DNA from: Candidatus Poseidoniaceae archaeon
Lineage (GTDB): Archaea > Thermoplasmatota > Poseidoniia > Poseidoniales > Poseidoniaceae
Assembly (NCBI GenBank): GCA_022424925.1
Contig: JAKMGM010000022.1
Span: 1 to 17,772, forward strand
Direction: 5' to 3'
DNA length: 17,772 nt
Below the pieces are notes generated by a model that had not been told where the DNA came from, searched no databases, and saw nothing but the letters and a program-made list of their open reading frames with translations. Position numbers and translations under genes: made by a program. Below, piece by piece: positions 8,419-15,596 of the stretch (position 1 is the first letter of the stretch; every line of letters starts with the position of its first letter).

Positions 8419-10011
8419 TCAGAGTTCATTTGGCACTGGTGATTGGTCCATATGTAAGAATGCATAGACAGCCCACCATGTGACAATGTCCCATGAATGA
8501 ACGAGATTGTTTACTCCTGTGGAATTGTCTGTGCCCATATACTCAATCATGGTCTCCATTGTGTCGCATTCACGGTGATAACACGGATATCCATCCACTA
8601 AACCATTCCATCCAAGCGTTGCAACCCCTATGTTTTGAAACGAATCATGGTCACTTCGAGCGGTTGGTGATTCGTAAATTGCAACGGTATTTTCGTAGAT
8701 ATCACCCCATAGTGGGCTCTCTCCACCCTCAAGCCACGCTTCTCTTCCTCGGTCAATTTCATAGCCTAGATCAAGTGCATCTCCGCCAATCCATTCCGCT
8801 AGGTAATACATGCCTGCTTGGTCAATCTCTTCCTCAGTTCCATCCGGACCAAGGTATACGGAGAGTGCGAAATCGCCCGGATAATTGACGCCAGCCATGT
8901 CCAAGTTGAGATAATTGCTCACTGTAATTCCATCGGGGAGGTCGTTCGCAAAAGAACGTGAACCCCACAATCCTTCTTCCTCAGAGGACCACAAACAGAA
9001 GACCATTGTTCGTCGAGCATCGAATTCCGCAAGGACACTCGCTGTCGTCAATACCATGCTCGAACCTGCTGCATTGTCGTACGCACCGTGTCTGGTTCCG
9101 TAACCGGGAATGCCGGCTTCAGCACCTGGCGTATAAGCCACAGGAGGGGCAATGTCAAAATGTGCGCCAAAAACGAGCCATTCATCCGGATAGACTGAAC
9201 CATCTTTGTAGCCACAGATGTTGACTGCCCATGCTGTATTCGATTGGAAGCGATGGACTTCAACCCTATCTAACCCGTAGCCCTGCATTACGCCTTCGAA
9301 ATAGGTAATTGCGTGCTCATATGATGGGTTTGCATTTCCAATCCAGCGATCAAGATAGCCAACTGCTCCATCCGCACCGCACGTGGCGCAAGGTGTATCG
9401 TCGGTAATGAAATCAACCCAGTCATAGACATCTCTTCCATTGACCCAGCCATCACTTGCACCAACGCCGTTCTCTTCTGTTAAATCGGCACGGAACGGTC
9501 GGCTTGTCTCCATGACTATCGAAATGACATCCCCTCCAGATTGGTTTCCTGGAATCAACCAAGGCCACATGCCTCCAGTATCTTGATTTTCAACCGCTTG
9601 TATGGCAGAACCGCTGCTCGGATTTTCAAGCCATGTGGCCCAAGATTCGTCTGCTTCACGAATCGGCCAGTCGATTCGACCGATCTCTCCGACAAAGAAG
9701 ACAACCTCGTCGTTCCTTGGAGGCAGGAGGATATTGACACTCACCTGTTCGCCAGAGTTCATATCGAGCACAGTGCCGTTTTGAGCACGCATCGAACCAG
9801 GGTCTTGAATAAAGTACGGAATGAAGACTGCGAGGTCATTGTTCGCATCGAGGGTTATGGTTTGCCATATCCCAGCCTCAAGCGATTCAGACTCCACAAC
9901 TGTTAGAGATGACGCTTCAAGGGATTGAACTTCGTTTTCGCCAAAGCAACCTGAAAGTGGTGCGAGAACCATCAAAAACATGAGGCCAACAGCCTGTACA
10001 GGAATGCGCAT
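8419..10011 (-). CDS. M28-family zinc peptidase lipoprotein
   Basis: The protein has 530 residues from the ATG at 10011. An in-frame TTG at 10023 would add four residues but gives a poorer signal peptide. The signal ends in lipobox LSGC (Cys22), so the enzyme should be anchored on the outer face. After an N-terminal beta-rich region comes the M28 catalytic domain with the full co-catalytic di-zinc set: H284 (GAHFD), D312 (YDNAAG), catalytic E344 and ligand E345 (SSEEEGLWGS), D371 (NLDMAG) and H455 (SDHDSF). M28 enzymes are aminopeptidases, carboxypeptidases or related amidohydrolases; the exact specificity cannot be read here. A likely role is trimming extracellular peptides for uptake. It is the last of the minus-strand series, 108 bp after the GST gene, probably with its own promoter. 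Confidence 0.93.
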   Translation of the reverse strand: MRIPVQAVGLMFLMVLAPLSGCFGENEVQSLEASSLTVVESESLEAGIWQTITLDANNDLAVFIPYFIQDPGSMRAQNGTVLDMNSGEQVSVNILLPPRNDEVVFFVGEIGRIDWPIREADESWATWLENPSSGSAIQAVENQDTGGMWPWLIPGNQSGGDVISIVMETSRPFRADLTEENGVGASDGWVNGRDVYDWVDFITDDTPCATCGADGAVGYLDRWIGNANPSYEHAITYFEGVMQGYGLDRVEVHRFQSNTAWAVNICGYKDGSVYPDEWLVFGAHFDIAPPVAYTPGAEAGIPGYGTRHGAYDNAAGSSMVLTTASVLAEFDARRTMVFCLWSSEEEGLWGSRSFANDLPDGITVSNYLNLDMAGVNYPGDFALSVYLGPDGTEEEIDQAGMYYLAEWIGGDALDLGYEIDRGREAWLEGGESPLWGDIYENTVAIYESPTARSDHDSFQNIGVATLGWNGLVDGYPCYHRECDTMETMIEYMGTDNSTGVNNLVHSWDIVTWWAVYAFLHMDQSPVPNEL

Positions 10012-10038
10012 GACAAAACCCAACCACCGCTTATGTTT

Positions 10039-10046
10039 GAATTAAG
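10039..10046 (-). promoter_or_regulatory. Possible TATA-like element of the M28 peptidase gene
   Basis: On the minus strand, CTTAATTC lies about 28-35 bp before the ATG at 10011, in the most A/T-rich stretch of the gap to the GST gene. The spacing suits a near-leaderless archaeal transcript. No clear Shine-Dalgarno site precedes the ATG. Evidence is positional only. Confidence 0.25.
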
Positions 10047-10080
10047 TGGTCTTTGAGCAACGGATGCAACAGGACTGAAT

Positions 10081-10103
10081 GTTTGATTTCATCTCCATCA
10101 AAC
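10081..10103 (-). terminator. Inverted repeat after the GST gene, possible terminator
   Basis: GTTTGAT and ATCAAAC form a perfect 7-bp stem with a 9-nt loop, starting 17 bp after the TAG stop of the GST gene and before the likely peptidase promoter. No long U-run follows, so a terminator role is a guess from position; mRNA 3'-end protection is an alternative. Confidence 0.35.
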
Positions 10104-10119
10104 TTGATTTGGAATCCAT

Positions 10120-11070
10120 CTATTGCGTGTGTGCGCCTTCAAGCGGTCCAAGAGGAATGATTCGGAACGTGTTGATGTTTTGATGAGACCAAAAGTAGTG
10201 TGCTTTCATGTGATGCCAGTGGCATGTTTCTTTGATACCTGGAAGCGCGAGCATTCGCTCAACAAAGGCTTGCAGATTAGGATAATCGATGATTCGACGC
10301 AGATTGCACTTGAAATGGACGACATACACCAAATCGAACCGAGCAAGGGTTGGGAACAGGCAAACATCTGCCTCGGTGAGTTGGCCAACTCCATCGCCAA
10401 CCAACCATTCTCTACCTTCGAGGTGGGCCTCCAATTCATCGAGCCGTGCGAAGAGCGCAGTAACTGCTTCCTCGTATGCTTCTTGTGTTCGAGCAAAACC
10501 GGATTTGTAAACTCCATTGTTGACCGATTCATAATTTGCATCGATCATTGCATCGATGTCCTTGCGTAAGTCGTGAGGAGATAGAGAAAAACCATTCCCC
10601 ATTTCTGCAGCTCGAAAGGCATCGAACATTCTGACTATTTCCCGACTCTCATTGTTGACAATTGTACCGTGTTGACGGTCCCATAGCACCGGAACCGTAC
10701 CGATTCTTCCACTATCATACCAAGTAGAAAAAGCTCGATTATAGACGCCTTCAAGGCTTGTCTCGCCGTTCACCGTGTCGGCAGTTGCCCCTTCTTCATC
10801 AGGATTGAACGACCATGAACCATCGCTGTTCATCCTCCAGTCGACCACATCATAGGTTATGTGTTCCTCTAACCCAAGCAAGACCCGGGTGATGAGGGTT
10901 CGATGAGCCCACGGGCATGCATGCGACACATAGAGGTGGTAACGTCCACTGTCTGTACCGAATGTACCTTCAATCTCTATCTGGTCTCGAAATTCACTTG
11001 ATTTGCGTACGAATTTTCCGGATTCAAACGCTTTGGTCCACGCACCTGCTTGCTCGTCAGTCGGCTTCAT
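10120..11070 (-). CDS. Xi-class glutathione S-transferase homologue (glutathionyl-hydroquinone reductase family)
   Basis: The protein has 316 residues, a normal length for the ECM4/YqjG family. The thioredoxin-like half has the catalytic motif CPWAHR with Cys52 as nucleophile, a cis-Pro strand TVPVLWD (125-131) and the family motif NNESREI (139-145) that binds the gamma-glutamyl end of the thiol. The C-terminal half is helical and ends with HYFWSHQNINTFRIIPLGP, very like the Xi-class terminus. Xi enzymes reduce glutathionyl-hydroquinones and similar adducts using a low-molecular-weight thiol. Archaea usually lack glutathione, so the cosubstrate is uncertain (gamma-glutamylcysteine or another thiol). 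It is cytosolic, with no signal peptide. GGAG lies 5 nt before the ATG. It sits 102 bp after the TPR gene and may have its own promoter. Confidence 0.92.
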   Translation of the reverse strand: MKPTDEQAGAWTKAFESGKFVRKSSEFRDQIEIEGTFGTDSGRYHLYVSHACPWAHRTLITRVLLGLEEHITYDVVDWRMNSDGSWSFNPDEEGATADTVNGETSLEGVYNRAFSTWYDSGRIGTVPVLWDRQHGTIVNNESREIVRMFDAFRAAEMGNGFSLSPHDLRKDIDAMIDANYESVNNGVYKSGFARTQEAYEEAVTALFARLDELEAHLEGREWLVGDGVGQLTEADVCLFPTLARFDLVYVVHFKCNLRRIIDYPNLQAFVERMLALPGIKETCHWHHMKAHYFWSHQNINTFRIIPLGPLEGAHTQ

Positions 11071-11172
11071 GTTCTCTCCAAAACGCCGTCACTCATTACC
11101 CACACGGTTTCAAAGTTGATACTTCTCTGTGACCTTTCTTCGAATGTGTGCATGAAGAACAGTACAAAAGTT

Positions 11173-12207
11173 TCATTCCTCTTCAAACGGTTCAAACGAT
11201 GTCTCGTTTTCGTCCTCAATGTATCCTACATCATCCAAATGTGATTCAAAGTCAGGGAACTTTGGTTTCCAATTTTTTGGAAGCGGTGTACCTTCTTCAA
11301 TGATTTTTATCATTCGCTCCTGCCATGCGACGGGTTTCCGTTGCATGATGTACATGTAGAGCGTTGAAGTTCGGACATCTTCAGAGATGACTGTGTAGCC
11401 GGTGTTCCCTTCGAAATTCATGGCACGAAGTAAATTAAATGCGGGTCGGTTGATGTTGTGAAACATGCTTTTCGATAATCGCATGCCAAACAAGACCGTC
11501 GCCAACACAACGAGCGATGTCAGACAGAATGCGCCCCACCCTTCACCGGAAAATTGTCTCGAGAATATGACGACACCAAACAACACTGGTACGGTGGTGA
11601 TGAGGAAAAGAAAACTTTCAGAAACTGGACCCTTGCCCATTTTCGACTGAATCGCACCCCATCCATTGTGGTGTTTCTCCCACGGTTTGAAGTGCTCACT
11701 TGGCTGGAGGTTTGCCGCTGCAATAACCATTTTTCGTAGCTGGTGTATTTTTGCGATTTGACTCGGGCCGCCATCCATGTTGTCTTCAATAATGGTGTCC
11801 AGTCGGTATTTGGCTTCGAGATAATGACCCATATCGGCCAGCAAGGAAGCCTGTTCAACCAGCGGAGTGACTTCCTCAGGAAGGTGATGGCGGAGGTCTT
11901 GCCACCACTGCAAACCTTCGTTCAACAGTCCAAGTTCGTCTGAAATCAACCGCCCACCGAGCATCCACATCGCGGTTCGATTTGGATCGAGTTCGATGAT
12001 TTTTCGAACCGCTGCCAGCGATTTTGCAGCCTGCATGAGCGTAGGTTTTTCGCCTTTTTGAGGAAGAATCGTTTCCGCACACAACTGCCAAGCATCGATA
12101 TGCTCGGGGTCTAATTGGACCGCCTTACTTGCTTCAGCATAAGCGCGTTCCGCATCACCTTCATCATACGCTTCAACCGCATTGAGGTAATGATGTTCAG
12201 CACTCAT
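11173..12207 (-). CDS. TPR protein with two membrane helices, function unknown
   Basis: The protein has 344 residues. The N-terminal half holds tetratricopeptide-like helical pairs: residues 3-40 are a good TPR (YDEGDAERAYAEASKAVQLD), and the stretches at about 60-95 and 115-145 are probably degenerate repeats. Two membrane helices follow (about 198-216 and 224-243). A charged C-terminal region comes after them and ends in an acidic tail (FEPFEEE). The helices are separated by only a short loop, so both ends are likely cytosolic, with the TPR part available for protein docking. I do not recognise the family. It starts 12 bp after the Gar1-like zinc-finger gene, and its GGTGA ribosome site overlaps that gene's stop region, so the two are almost certainly co-transcribed. 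Confidence 0.8.
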   Translation of the reverse strand: MSAEHHYLNAVEAYDEGDAERAYAEASKAVQLDPEHIDAWQLCAETILPQKGEKPTLMQAAKSLAAVRKIIELDPNRTAMWMLGGRLISDELGLLNEGLQWWQDLRHHLPEEVTPLVEQASLLADMGHYLEAKYRLDTIIEDNMDGGPSQIAKIHQLRKMVIAAANLQPSEHFKPWEKHHNGWGAIQSKMGKGPVSESFLFLITTVPVLFGVVIFSRQFSGEGWGAFCLTSLVVLATVLFGMRLSKSMFHNINRPAFNLLRAMNFEGNTGYTVISEDVRTSTLYMYIMQRKPVAWQERMIKIIEEGTPLPKNWKPKFPDFESHLDDVGYIEDENETSFEPFEEE

Positions 12208-12213
12208 GGGAAA

Positions 12214-12218
12214 TCACC
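12214..12218 (-). promoter_or_regulatory. Shine-Dalgarno site (GGTGA) of the TPR gene
   Basis: GGTGA lies 6 nt before the ATG at 12207 and directly next to the TGA of the upstream zinc-finger gene. This fixes the start and suggests coupled translation of the two genes. Confidence 0.7.
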
Positions 12219-12219
12219 C

Positions 12220-13461
12220 TCAATCGTCTCGGTTACGTGTCAGTGGTTTAGGTGGGCGGTTGTGCGCATGGCCAGGCCCTTTCCCTCGAGATTTACGGAA
12301 TGTGCGAGGTTCGCGAGGCTTGCGTTCCGGCGCTCGCTCATCGTTCCGTGAACGGGTTTGGTTGTATGAACCGCGATTTTGGTAGCCGCGCTCATCCCTT
12401 CGGTCTCGCCCGTCACGACGCGGAGGACGTTCCCCTTCTCTGCGAGGTGGGCGTTCGGAAAACTCTCGACGTGGTGGACGACTTCCTCCGTCACGTTGTG
12501 GTGGACGGTCACGAGAATCTCGTCGAGAATCTCGTCCTCCTCCTCCGCCACGAGAAGCACCGCATCGGTTGCATTCGGTTCGGAATGCGAAGTTGTTGTT
12601 TTGACACTTCGGACAGTCCCAATCCCCATCTCTTCGCTCTTCATTTCCGCCACCTCCACGTTCGAAGCGTCCGCCTCGTCGGTCGCGGTTCTGGTAGCCA
12701 CGGTCATCGCCTCGTCGGTCGCGGTTTTGGTAACCTCGTTCGGTGGCTCTACGGTTTTCGTTTCGTGCACGGCCTCCACCACGTGGCTCTCCACACCGGT
12801 TGCATTCTGTTCTGAATGCGAAATTATTGTTTTGACATTTCGGACAATCCCAGTCGTTATCGTTGAAAATTTCGCCACCACGACTGTTTCGATTTCCACG
12901 GCCTCGGTCGTCACGACCCCCTCGGCGGTTGTCGTTCCTCTCATACCGTCCGCCTTGTCGGTCACGACTCTGATAGCCTCGGTCGTCACCTCTGCTTCGG
13001 CTAGCGCCACCTCTCGGTTCGCCGCATCGATTGCATTCTGTTCTGAACGCGAAATTGTTGTTCTGACATTTCGGGCAATCCCAATCGCCACCGCTGCGGT
13101 TGTCGTTTCTCTCGAACCGTCCACCTTGCCGGTCTCGGTTTTGGAATCCTCGATTGTCACGACCGCCTCTGCGTTCATCGCGCCGGTTCTCTCTGTCGAA
13201 TCCACTTTTTCGCTCTTCACGTTGCTTTTTAGCGCGTATTCCAACTTCGACACCAATGAGGGCGTCGAGATCGAGTTTTCGGTCGATGTGCGCGACGTGT
13301 GCGAGCGGTGCATTGGTATTCCCAAGTACGCCGTCTACCTTTCCGATATACACGCCGGATTCAGCGTTGATAATGATTGACTCGAGTGCCGGTGAAGAAC
13401 CGGTGAAGGAAACAAGAAAACCACCTTCGTGGCTTTTCGACTCAATAACTCCCGTAAACAT
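12220..13461 (-). CDS. Gar1-like protein with three RanBP2-type zinc fingers and RGG-rich linkers
   Basis: The protein has 413 residues. Residues 1-78 resemble the Gar1/Naf1 RNP domain: GGFLVSF, then PALES, then VYIGKVDGVLGNTNAPLAHV and a final strand IGVEVGI, in the order seen in archaeal Gar1, the H/ACA pseudouridylation RNP subunit. Three zinc fingers follow, each exactly W-x-C-x2-C-x3-N-x6-C-x2-C: W127/C129/C132/N136/C143/C146, W204/C206/C209/N213/C220/C223 and W281/C283/C286/N290/C297/C300. This is the RNA-binding RanBP2 type. Linkers and tail are Arg/Gly/Asp-rich (about 86 Arg by my count, nearly all after residue 75), with repeated RG(Y/F)Q(N/S)RDR and RPPRR motifs. Ordinary archaeal Gar1 is about 70-110 residues and lacks all of this. 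AGGTGA precedes the ATG. The gene lies behind a stable hairpin and leads the TPR gene. RNA binding is very likely; the Gar1 assignment is probable. Confidence 0.85.
   Translation of the reverse strand: MFTGVIESKSHEGGFLVSFTGSSPALESIIINAESGVYIGKVDGVLGNTNAPLAHVAHIDRKLDLDALIGVEVGIRAKKQREERKSGFDRENRRDERRGGRDNRGFQNRDRQGGRFERNDNRSGGDWDCPKCQNNNFAFRTECNRCGEPRGGASRSRGDDRGYQSRDRQGGRYERNDNRRGGRDDRGRGNRNSRGGEIFNDNDWDCPKCQNNNFAFRTECNRCGEPRGGGRARNENRRATERGYQNRDRRGDDRGYQNRDRRGGRFERGGGGNEERRDGDWDCPKCQNNNFAFRTECNRCGASRGGGGGRDSRRDSRDRPPQRDGGSRPPRREFSERPPRREGERPPRRDGRDRRDERGYQNRGSYNQTRSRNDERAPERKPREPRTFRKSRGKGPGHAHNRPPKPLTRNRDD
12562..13083 (-). repeat. Three identical RanBP2-type zinc-finger units, 77 codons apart
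   Basis: Fingers are encoded at 13024-13083, 12793-12852 and 12562-12621. Trp-to-Trp spacing is exactly 77 residues in both intervals (231 bp), and the finger peptide is the same in all three. The linkers resemble each other but have diverged. Inside the second linker a 12-residue block (RGDDRGYQNRDR type) is repeated in tandem with a 36-bp period (around 12672-12735). This points to internal duplication of a linker-plus-finger unit. Confidence 0.85.
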
Positions 13462-13465
13462 ACCT

Positions 13466-13471
13466 TCACCT
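13466..13471 (-). promoter_or_regulatory. Shine-Dalgarno site (AGGTGA) of the Gar1-like gene
   Basis: AGGTGA lies 4 nt before the ATG at 13461 and 7 nt after the base of the hairpin at 13479-13517. It supports this ATG, which keeps the whole Gar1-like domain. Confidence 0.65.
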
Positions 13472-13478
13472 GCTTATT

Positions 13479-13517
13479 GGGCTGAACCCCCTCTTTTGAG
13501 GATGCCGGTTCATGCCC
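13479..13517 (-). promoter_or_regulatory. Stable hairpin between the surface-protein stop and the Gar1-like gene
   Basis: On the minus strand, GGGCATGAACC pairs with GGTTCAGCCC (ten pairs, one bulged A), with an inner CCTC-AAAA-GAGG hairpin after a short internal loop. It begins immediately after the TGA of the upstream gene and ends 7 nt before the AGGTGA site. No U-tract follows. It may be a terminator, a processing site or a leader element controlling the RNA-binding protein downstream. Confidence 0.6.
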
Positions 13518-15530
13518 TCATTCCGTACGGCGTCTACCGACAAATGCAGCACCAAGCAGCGTGACACTCAGCGTTGCCAACATTGAGAGTGAGGGTAACC
13601 CTTCTTCTGCTTCAGATGGTGCTCCGCTGTCTGTGCTGCCGGTGTCATCTTGCGACGCGTACGGGTCTGGAACAAATACGGTGTATGTCGTTACGCTTCC
13701 AGAATCATCTGTGGCCGTCAATACGATGTCATAGGCTGTGACTGGAGGGTTTTGTGACGAGCATGAAACGATGTTGACATTGATTTCCCAGCCACTTCCA
13801 TCGCGCAGGAAATCATTGGTCGTATAACCACACAACAGCAAAGTGAGCGTGACTTCTTCGCCGTCAGGGTCCAATACATCTCCCTTGAGCGTAAAGGTAA
13901 GACCGTTGGCTTCCCAAGTGGCGTTCAAACCGTCGAGGTTCTTTGAGACAGAAATCAGCGGCGGCAAGCTTGCTTTGATTAAACCGAAGTTCAGCATGAA
14001 ATCGAGGTCAAGCATGGTTGAGCCTTGTGCTTGCCCCATGACCATCACAGCACCTGGTGACAATCCATCTAGAGGGAGAGAGAGAATTGCATTTTCAGTG
14101 GCAACAGTCGTGGTTCTCATTTGCCCCATAGCGTTCGATTGATGAGCATGAGCGCTGATGGACATTTCATTCACCAAGCCAGTTGGCGTGAGTGTGAACT
14201 CGATACTGTCGCCTGTACCAGAAAGCAATGCAGTAGCGGTGAACACTTCACCAAACGTCCAGTTGCGAGAATCAACTGATTGTTCACCGAAAGGATCGAC
14301 AACATAGCATTCAGCATCAGAGGTTGGAGAGGGTGAGTTTTGATGCTCAACAATGAGGTTTCCTTCTCCGTCTAGAGACGAAGTCCATCCACTTTCAGCA
14401 AATACACAATTCATTCCCCAGCCGCTGTCATCGGTCGCCCACATGGCTGTCTTTTCACCTGAAACGACCATGTTCATACCGCCCATCATTGGTATGACCG
14501 TGCCGTCTTGAGGCGCATTCGATGTCCATTCAGGCGCTTCATTGGTTTCCGGTGCCATTGTTGTGAAGTCAAGGAACAAGTCTCGTTGAATTGGGTATTC
14601 ACTTGTCGCATAGGTGACCACTTGGTTCACACGAAGTCGTCCATCGGGTAAGTATAATGCTTCAGGTGCGCTCAACTCCGTATTCTCGGTGACGACGATT
14701 GACCCATCGCTGTTTGAGACAGTATCTTGGATAGAATAATTTGCCAAACGCAAACCTTGCTTCAGCGGGAAATTTAGTTCCAAATGTGCGAACGACATGT
14801 TGGTGACGTTAAGTGCGAGCGTGAAATTTGAATCTCCACTGTTCGGAAGTTGGTCGAAACGTACATTGTTTGTCTGGTCGGATGCTAAGAACATCATAAT
14901 CTGCAAGTCTTCTGTGACGCTAACTGGGACCTCTTTGCAGCCATTGGCAGAGCCGATGTTTTGGCACGTACGCTCTTGAGGGTGGTTTTGGGGCACGAGG
15001 TCAATCTCATCCAAGCCGATACCGTCCTCGACGAAACTCAAATTGTTCCAATCCGGTGCGCCACGATGCGGGATGCCCTCTTTCATTCCAATTCGAGTAT
15101 CCATAGCACCAATGCACTTCGGCCCAATGGCCCGTACAGCATCTCGTTCATCGGTGCTGATGTAGCCATTGTCTCCACCAGAAAGTCCTTCAAACAACCC
15201 GTCAAGGTTTTCCCGCACTGTTGCTGATTTGCTACCGTTGACAAAGGCTCCAGCATCCATTTCTGCCGTAGCCCAATCATCACCGATGAAGACTTTGAAG
15301 TCGGCAAAGTCATAATCAAACAGGTCTTCAAACTTCAAGCCTTCACACTCGTCCTCAATGGAAAGTCCTTGCCGTCCACTTGTTGGAACTTCTTCATCCG
15401 TCGTCTCAAGCGTTGAATGTGGTGAATAGATGGATGATGTGCCCATGAATACCATCAGCATAACCAGCAAAAGTGCTGTGAAAAAGCGCGTTGGTGAACC
15501 GGAACCGTCGAACGAGTTGCGTGCTGCCAT
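13518..15530 (-). CDS. Secreted, membrane-anchored surface protein of unknown function
   Basis: The protein has 670 residues. A signal peptide or signal anchor (about 16-36, FFTALLLVMLMVFMG) leads into an acidic extracellular region. The C-terminus has a hydrophobic helix (about 645-665) ending in GRRRTE, the usual stop-transfer layout of archaeal surface proteins; a low-complexity Asp/Ser/Gly stretch (DDTGSTDSGAPSEAEEG) precedes it as a stalk. A single EF-hand-like loop is visible at about 117-131 (SGGDNGYISTDERDA). Cadherin- or Ig-like strands are likely near 560-635 (DVLDPDGEEVTLTLLLCG, IVLTATDDSGSVTTY). Several paired Cys suggest disulphides. I do not recognise the family. It lies 66 bp after the ABC permease and 56 bp before the Gar1-like gene on the same strand, so it may belong to either transcript or stand alone. 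Confidence 0.85.
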   Translation of the reverse strand: MAARNSFDGSGSPTRFFTALLLVMLMVFMGTSSIYSPHSTLETTDEEVPTSGRQGLSIEDECEGLKFEDLFDYDFADFKVFIGDDWATAEMDAGAFVNGSKSATVRENLDGLFEGLSGGDNGYISTDERDAVRAIGPKCIGAMDTRIGMKEGIPHRGAPDWNNLSFVEDGIGLDEIDLVPQNHPQERTCQNIGSANGCKEVPVSVTEDLQIMMFLASDQTNNVRFDQLPNSGDSNFTLALNVTNMSFAHLELNFPLKQGLRLANYSIQDTVSNSDGSIVVTENTELSAPEALYLPDGRLRVNQVVTYATSEYPIQRDLFLDFTTMAPETNEAPEWTSNAPQDGTVIPMMGGMNMVVSGEKTAMWATDDSGWGMNCVFAESGWTSSLDGEGNLIVEHQNSPSPTSDAECYVVDPFGEQSVDSRNWTFGEVFTATALLSGTGDSIEFTLTPTGLVNEMSISAHAHQSNAMGQMRTTTVATENAILSLPLDGLSPGAVMVMGQAQGSTMLDLDFMLNFGLIKASLPPLISVSKNLDGLNATWEANGLTFTLKGDVLDPDGEEVTLTLLLCGYTTNDFLRDGSGWEINVNIVSCSSQNPPVTAYDIVLTATDDSGSVTTYTVFVPDPYASQDDTGSTDSGAPSEAEEGLPSLSMLATLSVTLLGAAFVGRRRTE

Positions 15531-15549
15531 GAGATGTCGTTACCATCAT

Positions 15550-15562
15550 GCCTCAAAGAGGC
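15550..15562 (-). terminator. Short hairpin between ABC permease and surface-protein genes
   Basis: GCCTC-TTT-GAGGC (minus strand) is a perfect 5-bp stem with a 3-nt loop, located 34 bp after the permease stop and 19 bp before the next ATG. It could end the ABC transcript or sit in the leader of the surface-protein gene. No U-run follows on the minus strand. Confidence 0.3.
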
Positions 15563-15596
15563 TTTCGCTCATGTGGGTCGACTGTTCTCTGTTTCG

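Noticed and set aside
10009..10023. TTG start at 10023 for the M28 peptidase
   Set aside because: The ATG at 10011 gives a standard lipoprotein signal beginning M-R; the four extra residues add nothing and no ribosome site favours the TTG.
12672..12735. Tandem 36-bp repeat considered as a CRISPR or minisatellite
   Set aside because: It is in frame, encodes a 12-residue RGY-rich block and belongs to the low-complexity linker of the zinc-finger protein.
12240..13380. Long alternative ORFs on both strands over the zinc-finger gene (361 codons at 12240-13325 minus; 333 codons at 12379-13380 plus)
   Set aside because: They arise because the Arg/Gly repeats avoid stop codons in several frames. 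Only the 413-codon frame gives intact zinc fingers, a Gar1-like domain and a ribosome site.
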